From: UBA10349 sp003485905
GTDB taxonomy: Bacteria; Pseudomonadota; Gammaproteobacteria; Arenicellales; Arenicellaceae
DNA: 64,000 nt
NCBI GenBank assembly: GCA_943787185.1
Contig: CALSLL010000002.1
Location: 248,001-312,000, forward strand
Direction of reading: 5' to 3'
Position 1 is the stretch's first letter. Every line of letters begins with the position of its first letter. The notes beneath the pieces were generated by a model. That model did not search any database. It saw nothing but the letters and a program-made list of their open reading frames with translations, and had not been told where the DNA came from. Below are positions 18,197 to 26,114 of this stretch, one piece after another. The position numbers and the translations under genes were made by a program.

Positions 18197-18263
18197 TGCG
18201 TTGGCTAGGTTCGATGTTGAAAGGCGTTATAGTTTTGCTGCATTTATCGTAAACATGAAACGG

Positions 18264-20090
18264 TCAGGATTTATTACCCCAATGTTCTTCGTCAGATTTT
18301 AACGCTTCTTTTATCATTGCTGATGAGCGATGGTTATGGGCAACTAGGGCATCCAGATCATCTCTCATATCGATTGACTCCTGAATCATCTTATAATCGT
18401 GTGATAAAAACTCTCGAGCTAATTTCTCAGTGTGAGCCTCATTCATACCAAGAAGTTCGAGCGCTTTTCGGCCCAAAGCTAATCCGCCCCGTATGGTAAT
18501 GCGTTCGGCATAATCGACTTCGGCATCAAACAAATCGAACATATGGTTACGGTTACGCGCGCGGGCTAAAACCTTTGCTTGTGGGAATTGCTGCTTAATC
18601 TCTCGCACGATCTGCGTAATCCGTTCAGTATTGTCGATAGCGACAATAATAATGTCCATGTGCTCTGCGCCGGCGGTGCGCAATAACTCCATATCACCAG
18701 CGTCTCCATAAAATACTCGAGATCCATATTTAGCGGTCAATTCGATATGATCGGCATCGAAATCGATCAGTGTCGCCTTAATGTTTTGAGTGCCAAGCAG
18801 ACGGGCTGCCATCTGACCAACTCGTCCATAGCCTAGAACCAGCACTCTATGTCCTTCGTCGACGGGGCTGGGTCCTGTCTTAACTGAAGCGGTATTTATC
18901 TTGCGCGCCACAATTTTGTCGAAAAGTAGTAACAACAAGGGTGTTGTCGCCATTGAAAGCGCGACCACAGCGTTTAATGTGGTTGCCGTAGCGCTAGTCA
19001 TTGCGTGCGCGGAAAGCGCGAATTGCGAAAGTACAAATGCGAATTCGCCACCTTGTGATAAAATTATCGCAAATAACGAAGCTGATATAGCTTCCATACC
19101 GGAAACCTTTGCGATTACTAAAAGTACGACAAACTTAATCATTACTAGCCCCGCTAGTAAGCCCACAATTCCAAGTGGGTTTTCAACTAAGGTAGCAAAA
19201 TCGATCGACATACCAACGGATATAAAAAACAAGCCAAGCAATAAAGCCTTAAACGGTTCTATGTCGCGTTGAAGCTGGTGTCTGTAATCGGAATCGGCTA
19301 ATACTACGCCAGCGATAAACGCACCCAGCGCAGCGGATAGGCCCAGCCACTCCATTAATAGGGTACTACCGACCACCAGCAGTAAAGCCAGTGCGGTAAA
19401 TGTTTCGCGCACACCCATTCGAGCAATAAACCGAAAAAGTGGTCGTAGCAATAAGCGACCGGCAAATATCATACCTCCAAAGCACGCCAATATAGAGGCT
19501 GCTAAATACCAGCCGGTTGGCCCGTTGGCAGCACTAGTGGTGTGATCTGTACCAGCGATGACTTCTGTGCCCCCTTGAATCGCCAGTGTGGGCAATATAG
19601 CGATCATTGCGATGACCGCGACGTCTTGAAACAACAACACTGAAAATCCCGCTTTGCCGGTTTCGCTAGTCATCATCCCGCGGTCTTGCATAATTTGAAT
19701 GGCAATTGCGGTTGAGGATAGTGCCAGTGCCATTCCGATCACTACAGCTTCACCCCAATATTGGCCCATGACGATTGAAGCTAGAGTGATCAAGGCTGTG
19801 GTGGCAAGCACCTGAGTCATTCCAAGGCCTAACAGCTGACCCTTCATTAGCCATAGTTCCCGCGGCTGCAATTCCATGCCGATCAGAAACAGCATCATCA
19901 CCACACCAAACTCAGAGAAGTGCAATATGGTTGTTGGGTCAGAAATAAAACCCAAGGCGAATGGGCCAATCAGCACTCCAGCAATAAGATAACCGATCAC
20001 CGGCCCGAGCCCGGCCCACTTCGATAGAGGTACGATCAGGCAGGTAAATGCTAGAAAGATAAAAACCGCTTGAAGTAAGCTTCCATCCAT
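18264..20090 (-). CDS. CPA2-family monovalent cation:proton antiporter (KefB/C-like)
   Basis: 608-residue inner-membrane antiporter. The N-terminal two thirds are a CPA2 Na+/H+-exchanger domain with about 12-13 hydrophobic segments, including GLGPVIGYLIAGVLIGP, ALSSTAIAIQ and GAFIAGVVLADSDYRH. A cytoplasmic RCK/TrkA-N domain begins at about residue 415 with VLVLGYGRVGQ, and the rest of the nucleotide-binding fold (LIDFDADHIE, YGDAGD) is present. This is the KefB/KefC or YbaL layout, used for K+ efflux or pH homeostasis. No KefF/KefG-type accessory gene is adjacent. ATG 20090. Confidence 0.93.
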   Translation of the reverse strand: MDGSLLQAVFIFLAFTCLIVPLSKWAGLGPVIGYLIAGVLIGPFALGFISDPTTILHFSEFGVVMMLFLIGMELQPRELWLMKGQLLGLGMTQVLATTALITLASIVMGQYWGEAVVIGMALALSSTAIAIQIMQDRGMMTSETGKAGFSVLLFQDVAVIAMIAILPTLAIQGGTEVIAGTDHTTSAANGPTGWYLAASILACFGGMIFAGRLLLRPLFRFIARMGVRETFTALALLLVVGSTLLMEWLGLSAALGAFIAGVVLADSDYRHQLQRDIEPFKALLLGLFFISVGMSIDFATLVENPLGIVGLLAGLVMIKFVVLLVIAKVSGMEAISASLFAIILSQGGEFAFVLSQFALSAHAMTSATATTLNAVVALSMATTPLLLLLFDKIVARKINTASVKTGPSPVDEGHRVLVLGYGRVGQMAARLLGTQNIKATLIDFDADHIELTAKYGSRVFYGDAGDMELLRTAGAEHMDIIIVAIDNTERITQIVREIKQQFPQAKVLARARNRNHMFDLFDAEVDYAERITIRGGLALGRKALELLGMNEAHTEKLAREFLSHDYKMIQESIDMRDDLDALVAHNHRSSAMIKEALKSDEEHWGNKS

Positions 20091-20212
20091 AATTTAAAAC
20101 CTTAGTTAGCCGCACAAGCGTAATCGTTGTAGCCACCTGAACCGTTATGTACGAACAGCCGGATCAGCGCAGACAACATGTGCGACGGTTATACCCGTTA
20201 ACGAATACTTAC

Positions 20213-20935
20213 CTAGCGAACTGGAGGGGTGCCAAATTGTACGGTATGTGGGTCACCCAATACGCGCATGTTATTAGTTGCCGAGTAGAAGGCCTCCTGT
20301 AATCGGGTCTCCCGTATTCCACCGACAACAGCGGGCACGAAACCCATATCGTTAAGTATTGCCGTTACCCACGTTATCGCGGCTTGATCTCCGGCAACGC
20401 TTACATGGTAGTTAAGCCCCAGCGTCTCGGAGTGCTCCATATACTCGGCAGGAATGTGGTTCAAGGTTTTAGCGAACATTGCGTTTGGCGCAATCTTTTT
20501 AAATTTTTCAGTACTTGATTCCAGGCTGGGCGGCACAGATAGACCGGCTTCATTAATATCTCGAGGGTTCGTTGGGTCGATGACAATTTTTCCAGACAGG
20601 TCGCCGAGTCCAGCCACGACTTCTTCACCGACAGCCCATGGCACAGCTACGACCACTACATCTGCCCCTACGACGGCTTCTGCCGGAGTTGTGGCTGAGG
20701 CGTTTCCAGTAGTAGCGGCTACCAGTGCTTGTGTGGATTTGCTTGTTGGATTGCGCGAACCGTAAACAATAGTATGTCCGCGCGTACTCCAGTTTTTACC
20801 CAAAGCGCTACCCACATCGCCGGTACCAATCATTGCGATGGTGTCTGCATAACTTAATTGGGTGAATGTGGCAGATAAAACCAGGGCTAAAGCGCCTAAA
20901 AATCCTCGTACATAGTTATTAACCATCTTGCGCAT
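20213..20935 (-). CDS. Exported F420/NADP-reductase-like Rossmann protein
   Basis: 240 residues from ATG 20935 (GGAGAA upstream). The C-terminal 210 residues form a nucleotide-binding domain of the NADPH-dependent F420 reductase / pyrroline-carboxylate-reductase-like type: IAMIGTGDVGSALG, then VYGSRNP, VVVVAVPW and KIVIDPTNP. The N-terminus (MVNNYVRGFLGALALVLSATFTQ region, then LSYA) reads as a Sec signal peptide cleaved right before the first beta strand. An exported NAD(P) protein without a Tat motif is unusual. Either it folds outside without cofactor turnover, or the hydrophobic part is a membrane anchor. Substrate unknown; monocistronic. Confidence 0.8.
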   Translation of the reverse strand: MRKMVNNYVRGFLGALALVLSATFTQLSYADTIAMIGTGDVGSALGKNWSTRGHTIVYGSRNPTSKSTQALVAATTGNASATTPAEAVVGADVVVVAVPWAVGEEVVAGLGDLSGKIVIDPTNPRDINEAGLSVPPSLESSTEKFKKIAPNAMFAKTLNHIPAEYMEHSETLGLNYHVSVAGDQAAITWVTAILNDMGFVPAVVGGIRETRLQEAFYSATNNMRVLGDPHTVQFGTPPVR

Positions 20936-21042
20936 ATCGTTCTCCAAGTTTGTTTTGTTGCGAATTCGGCCGGCTATGTTAACGCGTGTAGGCGTGTTGG
21001 GTAAGCCCTGGTATGTGTAGTCGAGACGGTAATTACTAACGA

Positions 21043-21912
21043 TTATTCCAGCGGCAACATAATGTCAGTAATAAGCTCATGTTCTGCGACCTCTGGAAAC
21101 AAATTTATATATTGAAAAAAACGGGGGAAGTCACGTAACTCCCTGCCACTAGTGGGCAGCCAGTTTGCGTATAGGTATCTAATTTTGTCATCCATCAAGT
21201 CATGGGAGCCCAAATGGCGAATCATTGCACAGGGGCCACCAGGAATGGTTTTATTAATTACGCCATGGCTGTTTTTTGGGATGGTGCTTTCTACAGAACC
21301 ACAAATATCGAATCTGAATTTCTCAGGCTTAACATTCGCTGGGTCGTCGTAAGCGAGCCCGTAAGAGCCACTGGACGCGACAGGTGATAATTTGCTTTGT
21401 TTTCGCCATTGGATAAATGTTTGCACCGAATCGTTTAGTTGTTTGTGTGAGCCTCGATGTTCGAGTGCCGCCACTTTGGTTTCTTTAAAATCAATAATGT
21501 TAACTTTCATACTCTGTAATCCTCGCCTGGCTGTGAATTGATATTTCTCATGCCAAGGTTCCCACGCAGGTTGTTTTCGGAATTCAGAAGCAGTCTGTCC
21601 AAACGTTTTCTTAAACGCGCGAGAGAACGATTCAGGGTTCTCAAACTTTGCATCCAACGCTATATCAATAATTCGAGTCTGTTTGTTAAATACCAATTGG
21701 TAAGACGCCCGCTTAAGCCGGATCAAGTGAATAACCCTGAATACCGGAAAGCCGGTAAATTCAGAAAACTGCCGGTGGAAGTGATACTTACTAAAACTTG
21801 CAACCTTACTCAGTCGATCAATCGAAAGATCTTCGTCGAGATGAGCGTAAATGTAGTCGCACACCTTGTTGATTCGGTCCGTGTATTTTTGGTTAGAGTG
21901 TTCGTGGTTCAT
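21043..21912 (-). CDS. AraC-family regulator with GyrI-like effector domain
   Basis: 289-residue transcription factor. N-terminal AraC double helix-turn-helix (about 12-110; LSIDRLSKVASFSKYHFHRQFS, then PESFSRAFKKTFGQTASEFRK region) is followed by a GyrI/Rob-like small-molecule-binding domain (about 135-289, AALEHRGSHKQLND, GGPCAMIRHLGSHD). Such proteins, like Rob or SoxS-linked regulators, sense hydrophobic ligands and control efflux or stress genes. GAGGCGAT lies ahead of ATG 21912. Its target may be the neighbouring DUF1761 gene (divergent) or the Bcr/CflA exporter; both are guesses from proximity. Confidence 0.93.
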   Translation of the reverse strand: MNHEHSNQKYTDRINKVCDYIYAHLDEDLSIDRLSKVASFSKYHFHRQFSEFTGFPVFRVIHLIRLKRASYQLVFNKQTRIIDIALDAKFENPESFSRAFKKTFGQTASEFRKQPAWEPWHEKYQFTARRGLQSMKVNIIDFKETKVAALEHRGSHKQLNDSVQTFIQWRKQSKLSPVASSGSYGLAYDDPANVKPEKFRFDICGSVESTIPKNSHGVINKTIPGGPCAMIRHLGSHDLMDDKIRYLYANWLPTSGRELRDFPRFFQYINLFPEVAEHELITDIMLPLE

Positions 21913-22084
21913 ATCGCCTCAGCAACACAATTGTGCTTGCTCAGATATTCAGAATCATGACCGAAGTTGCTCACTTTCTAAAACGGAAGTTGGTCTAGTT
22001 TTTAATGTTCCTATCTCTGAGGTTATACTAATTCGGTTAAACGAGATTTCTGGACAATAGACTTTTAACCTGGAGGATTAAATC

Positions 22085-22468
22085 GTGGAAGAAATAGCAT
22101 CTGTAAATACGATGGCTGTGGTAGCCGGTACAGTAGTATCGTTCATGATCGGTTGGTTTTGGTATAGCCCAAAATGTTTTGGAACCAAGTGGGCACAAGG
22201 TTCTGGCGTTTCGCTAGAGAAGCCTGAAAAAATGCCCATGTTTCCAATGTTTGCGCAATTGGTTAGTTTGTTTTTGATGGCGCTTGTTATTGGTGTTACC
22301 GCAAACGCTAATGCTCTGACGACAGCAATATTGGCAATTTTGGCAACAGCCATGGTTACGGTCAGTGGTGGTGCCTGGACTAATAAAAGTAGTTTTGCGT
22401 TGGGCGTCGACTTCTTTTATATAGTCGTTTCTGGCGCGGTGATGATTGCTGCACAAGGGATACTTTAA
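22085..22468 (+). CDS. DUF1761 family membrane protein
   Basis: 127-residue small integral membrane protein with GTG start (GGAGGATTAAATC upstream is a strong Shine-Dalgarno). Four hydrophobic segments: about 8-27, 58-75, 78-95 and 105-124. The motif GWFWYSPKCFGTKWA is typical of DUF1761. Function of the family is unknown. It is transcribed divergently from the AraC/GyrI regulator, which makes it a candidate target. A terminator follows at 22506-22541. Confidence 0.85.
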   Translation: MEEIASVNTMAVVAGTVVSFMIGWFWYSPKCFGTKWAQGSGVSLEKPEKMPMFPMFAQLVSLFLMALVIGVTANANALTTAILAILATAMVTVSGGAWTNKSSFALGVDFFYIVVSGAVMIAAQGIL

Positions 22469-22505
22469 TAACCAGACTCGGTTTTATAGAAACAAAAGTT
22501 TAGTT

Positions 22506-22541
22506 GCGTCGCTGGCGAAAGCGCGGCGCAGCTAAGTTTTT
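22506..22541 (+). terminator. Rho-independent terminator after DUF1761 gene
   Basis: GC-rich stem GCGTCGC (22506-22512) with GCGGCGC (22523-22529), one G-U pair, capped by a GC-GAAA-GC tetraloop; flanking TAG/CTA pairs extend it. A T5 run follows at 22537-22541. It lies 38 bp after the DUF1761 stop. Confidence 0.8.
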
Positions 22542-22619
22542 GTCCTTTGTTATTTTCTTTGTATCGCAATTTACCGCTCGGGGTTTTACCCTCGAAAATA
22601 CCACCAAGTCACAGAGTGT

Positions 22620-23813
22620 CTAACCTGCTCCTACATCTTTTTCTTTGTGTCGCTGGCTATAGTGAAGCAGCATAAGAGCCAAACTAGACATTAATAAAAA
22701 CCCTGCCGTTAGGGGCATGACTGTATCGTTGTAGAGCTGACCAATAGTGGTGCCAATAATAATTGACATCATAGAAGAAACTGATCCAATGACGGCTGCA
22801 GCGATCCCAGCCACATGTCCCATAGGTTCCATTGCCATCGCGTTTAAGTTTCCAAACACCATCCCAAGGTTAAAAAACAAAATGAGCATAAAGGCCATAA
22901 ACATCCAAAATTGAATGTCGATGTAAAATTGAATAACCATAAAAGCCGCGGAAGTTAAGACAATAACTAAATATGCCCGGCTGGCAAGATAGTACATGCC
23001 TAGGCGCTCAACAAGTTGCGAATTAAGCATAGAGGCTGCACCCAAGGCTAAGGCCAATGATCCGAAGTACAGGCTAAACAGTTTGCCAGTTTCAAACTGC
23101 ACCTGAAATATTTGTTGTGACGAGTTTAAGTAGCCAATAAAACTACCAAACGTGAGCCCCGTACCAAGCGTCAAGCTGGTGGTAACTCTATTGGTTACTA
23201 CTTCTTTGAATCCTGCGATAAACCCGCTTACGCTGAATGGAATGCGCTGCTCTTTAGGCAAAGTTTCGGGCAACCGAATGTATATCCACCCAACAAGAAG
23301 TAGCGCATAGCATAGATACACGGCAAAGATGCCGCGCCAAGGCGACACAAACAATATAGCTTGCCCCAAGATCGGCGCGAAAGCGGGAACCAGAACAAAG
23401 ATCATCGTAACCAGCGACATGATTTTGGCCATACCACGGCCCGCGTATTTATCACGAACTAACGAGACGGCAGAAACGTACGGCCCAGCGCAGCCTAAAC
23501 CCTGAATAAAGCGGCCTACTAATAAAACGGTTATATCGGTGCTAAAAAAGCAAATAACAGTACCGAATAGGTATACCACTAACCCGCTGTACAACACGGG
23601 TTTGCGCCCCAGTGCGTCAGATAGTGGCCCACATATTAGCTGCCCTATTGCCATGCCCAAAAACAACATACTGATGACCAGCTGTGTTTGGTTGGCATTG
23701 GCTATTCCCAGTTCTTGAGTGATCAATCCCAGGGCTGGGAGTAATGCATCAATCGATAATGCAACAATCGCCATCAGCGTTGCTACAAATATTGTGAACT
23801 CTTTGGAGGACAT
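22620..23813 (-). CDS. Bcr/CflA family drug-resistance MFS transporter
   Basis: 397-residue, 12-TM major facilitator. Hallmarks: an N-terminal segment ending ALSIDALLPALGLI, the loop 2-3 motif GPLSDALGRKPVLYSG, the TM4 R-F-I-Q-G-L-G (GRFIQGLGCAGPYVSA), and an LPETLPKEQR loop after TM6. This is the proton-driven multidrug exporter group that includes Bcr and CflA. Length is normal and no frameshift is seen. ATG 23813. Convergent with the DUF1761 gene; no dedicated regulator is adjacent except the AraC/GyrI gene about 0.7 kb away. Confidence 0.92.
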   Translation of the reverse strand: MSSKEFTIFVATLMAIVALSIDALLPALGLITQELGIANANQTQLVISMLFLGMAIGQLICGPLSDALGRKPVLYSGLVVYLFGTVICFFSTDITVLLVGRFIQGLGCAGPYVSAVSLVRDKYAGRGMAKIMSLVTMIFVLVPAFAPILGQAILFVSPWRGIFAVYLCYALLLVGWIYIRLPETLPKEQRIPFSVSGFIAGFKEVVTNRVTTSLTLGTGLTFGSFIGYLNSSQQIFQVQFETGKLFSLYFGSLALALGAASMLNSQLVERLGMYYLASRAYLVIVLTSAAFMVIQFYIDIQFWMFMAFMLILFFNLGMVFGNLNAMAMEPMGHVAGIAAAVIGSVSSMMSIIIGTTIGQLYNDTVMPLTAGFLLMSSLALMLLHYSQRHKEKDVGAG

Positions 23814-23970
23814 ACAGGGAGAATAATTGGCGGTGAACTAGTGCTGTGTATTATGGCCAATCCTTGGTGAAAATGCTGAAGGTTTTAGAAGCGATTTTCT
23901 AAAACTTGTTTTGCTACGCAATAAGTGAATTGAGAAACGCCGGTGAATTAGTGCATGGCCAAAGGTTTAA

Positions 23971-24387
23971 CTAGCAGCGTCGTTGAAATACATTCCCGCT
24001 ATCAAATGAATCCAATGGGTTCGCTTCACGTACTTCAAAGCAGTATGTTTTATCACCTTTTGTAAATCTCTCGAGTCTTCTTCCGCCGGGCAATTTTTCT
24101 GATTCGACTCGCATCGCATTGGGATCAACAAAATCAGGTTCGGGCTCAGAGGTAAACAGATCTCCCAAGTTGATAAGGCTTCTGCGTTTCGCGGTAACCA
24201 CAATTTCTTCTAACGGTATGCGCTCCTGTTTACTCACTTCTTCACTTGCTTCTTCAGAGGTATTTTCCTCATTAGTAACGCTCTCGATGTCCATATCCGT
24301 TATCTCTATCTGCTCTTGAGCAGATAAGGACATCGCTGCCAGAAAAAATATCGCGCTGAGTGCCAGTAGTGCTGGTTTTGTCGTCAT
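23971..24387 (-). CDS. Small exported protein with TonB-receptor-like motif
   Basis: 138 residues. The signal peptide (1-23, ending LSA) is followed by an acidic stretch (about 30-52, rich in Glu) and LEEIVVTAKRR at 59-69. That sequence is the N-terminal signature of many TonB-dependent receptors (EEIVVTA-x-R-R). No beta-barrel follows; instead there are about 70 more residues with two Cys (TYCFEV and the C-terminal RRC), which could form a disulfide. It is not a broken receptor by length or frame as far as I can see. Function unknown. It lies near the second tannase/DUF6152 pair, where a receptor might be expected. Confidence 0.72.
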   Translation of the reverse strand: MTTKPALLALSAIFFLAAMSLSAQEQIEITDMDIESVTNEENTSEEASEEVSKQERIPLEEIVVTAKRRSLINLGDLFTSEPEPDFVDPNAMRVESEKLPGGRRLERFTKGDKTYCFEVREANPLDSFDSGNVFQRRC

Positions 24388-24525
24388 AGCTTGTTCTTGT
24401 ATTTGAAATTATGCCGAATATTTGGAACGTAGGCTATGAATGAGGGTAAACGCTCACGCGTGACCACACAATCTGAATAGTATTAATTCTCGTCCATTGA
24501 GCGAGCGCCAGATTCTGCAATGATC

Positions 24526-24544
24526 AATGGAGTCTGACCCCATT
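24526..24544. repeat. REP-like GTC-GAC palindrome
   Basis: A 19-bp near-perfect palindrome (AATGGAGTC-T-GACCCCATT with one mismatch pair). Its core, GGGGTCAGACTCC on the minus strand, resembles short dispersed sequences seen in REP/RAYT-type repeats of proteobacteria. Only one copy is seen in the window. It lies 25 bp downstream of the tannase stop. REP assignment is from memory of the motif and uncertain. Confidence 0.4.
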
Positions 24545-24569
24545 TATTGAAGAGCCAGCTAAGACCCAA

Positions 24570-26090
24570 TTAAGGGCTAACGCAACTGAAGTTTTCGGCT
24601 TCATCGATGCTACCAGTGCCTGTGTAGCTTGCGACCTGCGGATAAGGACATAGCGGGCGCGAGCGCACTACATTACGACCTTCACGCAGCTCTGCAGTAA
24701 TCGCTTGTGGCGCAATATCTTGTTCGCGCCATTGTTCAAGAACTGCTAGCTCATCAAAATCATTGGGCCCATGGCCACCTCGGCAATGGCCCATACCTGG
24801 AACCATGTAAAGCTGTACGGCTTCTTCGGTCATTTGCTGACCAAGTGTGTCAACTACCTGCTCATAGTAATCGACGGACCCGAGCGGTGGAATGTTCTGG
24901 TCTGCCCAACCATGATAGATCAACAGCCGACCGCCGTGTTTAATGAAAGGCTTCAAATCAGTTGAAGTCGCTGCCAGAATTCCGTTATCGGCTGCGCGTG
25001 CGACGTCGAGATCTGTTGCAATATTCAATGTACGAAAGTCCCAATCTTTGTCGGGAAATACTATGTGTTGATAAAGGCTTAAGTACATGTGGTGAGGGTT
25101 TTGACCTGCGACGGCACCCCAGTGCAATTCACTCCCGGGTTCCATTCCGGCGGTGAGCACCTCACCGGTTCGTGGATCAACGATTGTGGCGTAAATCTTT
25201 CGTGCCGCGACAACTTGAGGTGCTGTCAAACAGCTTGCCGTATCGTTGCTTTCGCATTGCAACACACCGGGGTCGAAATCGCAGGTAACCGGATCGCTAA
25301 TGAGCCCGTCCTCAAGCCCATCGGCTGCGTCGCACATATTCATCGCCGCGTTATGGATCAAAGAGAATTTCTCGTCAGGTATAAAACTCTCGGGTGTTGC
25401 ATGCGTAGCTTGTGCCATGCCCAGTGTTTGAAACGCAACGTCGGTACGATCATAACCGGGTGCCCCAGCAATGATCGCGTCAAAATCCTCGGGGTAGCGT
25501 TGTGCCGCCATAAACGCCTGCCGACCACCACCGGAGCAGCCGTTGAAATATGTGTAACTCGGTTCAGTACCGTAAAGCCCCTCAATGACGAATTTGCCTT
25601 GTACGGCGGTCTGGTGCACCGCCCGATAGCCAAAATCGATCAGCTTTTCTGGATGCCCAATGGCAAAGCTGGCATCGACGGTAGTGTGGCCCCCGTCGGT
25701 TGAGGCCGTCGCGTAACCACGCTGCAAGCCATCAGCGAGTGCGTAATATTGAATCGAGCCAGCCCAGGCTGGGTTACCAACCGCTAGGAACTTACCGTTC
25801 CAATTGCTGAGCGGCAGCCATAGCTCGGTCTTGATATCTGAGTCTGAGGTCGGGGTGATGGTAAGCTCAATGCGGCAAAAATCAGGCAGGTTGGTTCGCT
25901 CTCGCTGGCCATTTGGTGGATTGAATCGCCCTTCCGTTATGGCAGTCGCCGAGGCGATGGTTGTTGCATCAAGATCTAATGAGGCAGCCAGATTCTCACA
26001 GGTAGCATCTGTAGCCTCTTGTGCGTTTACGTTAACCGCAGCTGTTGCAGCAAGCAATAGGCCAATTAACCCAGTTCTATATATATTCAT
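24570..26090 (-). CDS. Tannase/feruloyl esterase family hydrolase
   Basis: Second exported tannase-family serine esterase, 506 residues from ATG 26090 (GAGG seven bases upstream; a TTG two codons earlier is less likely). Signal peptide ends near VNAQ. Catalytic set: GCSGGG with Cys185-Ser186, Asp397 in HGWAD, His435-Cys436 in GHCRGG. It shares the overall plan of the enzyme at 11469-13052 but is clearly divergent, so it is not a recent duplicate. It follows a long DUF6152 gene by 24 bp, the reverse order of the first pair. Probably acts on aromatic esters in the periplasm or outside. Confidence 0.93.
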   Translation of the reverse strand: MNIYRTGLIGLLLAATAAVNVNAQEATDATCENLAASLDLDATTIASATAITEGRFNPPNGQRERTNLPDFCRIELTITPTSDSDIKTELWLPLSNWNGKFLAVGNPAWAGSIQYYALADGLQRGYATASTDGGHTTVDASFAIGHPEKLIDFGYRAVHQTAVQGKFVIEGLYGTEPSYTYFNGCSGGGRQAFMAAQRYPEDFDAIIAGAPGYDRTDVAFQTLGMAQATHATPESFIPDEKFSLIHNAAMNMCDAADGLEDGLISDPVTCDFDPGVLQCESNDTASCLTAPQVVAARKIYATIVDPRTGEVLTAGMEPGSELHWGAVAGQNPHHMYLSLYQHIVFPDKDWDFRTLNIATDLDVARAADNGILAATSTDLKPFIKHGGRLLIYHGWADQNIPPLGSVDYYEQVVDTLGQQMTEEAVQLYMVPGMGHCRGGHGPNDFDELAVLEQWREQDIAPQAITAELREGRNVVRSRPLCPYPQVASYTGTGSIDEAENFSCVSP

Positions 26091-26114
26091 TCTCAAGCCT
26101 CACAGTGATTGAAT

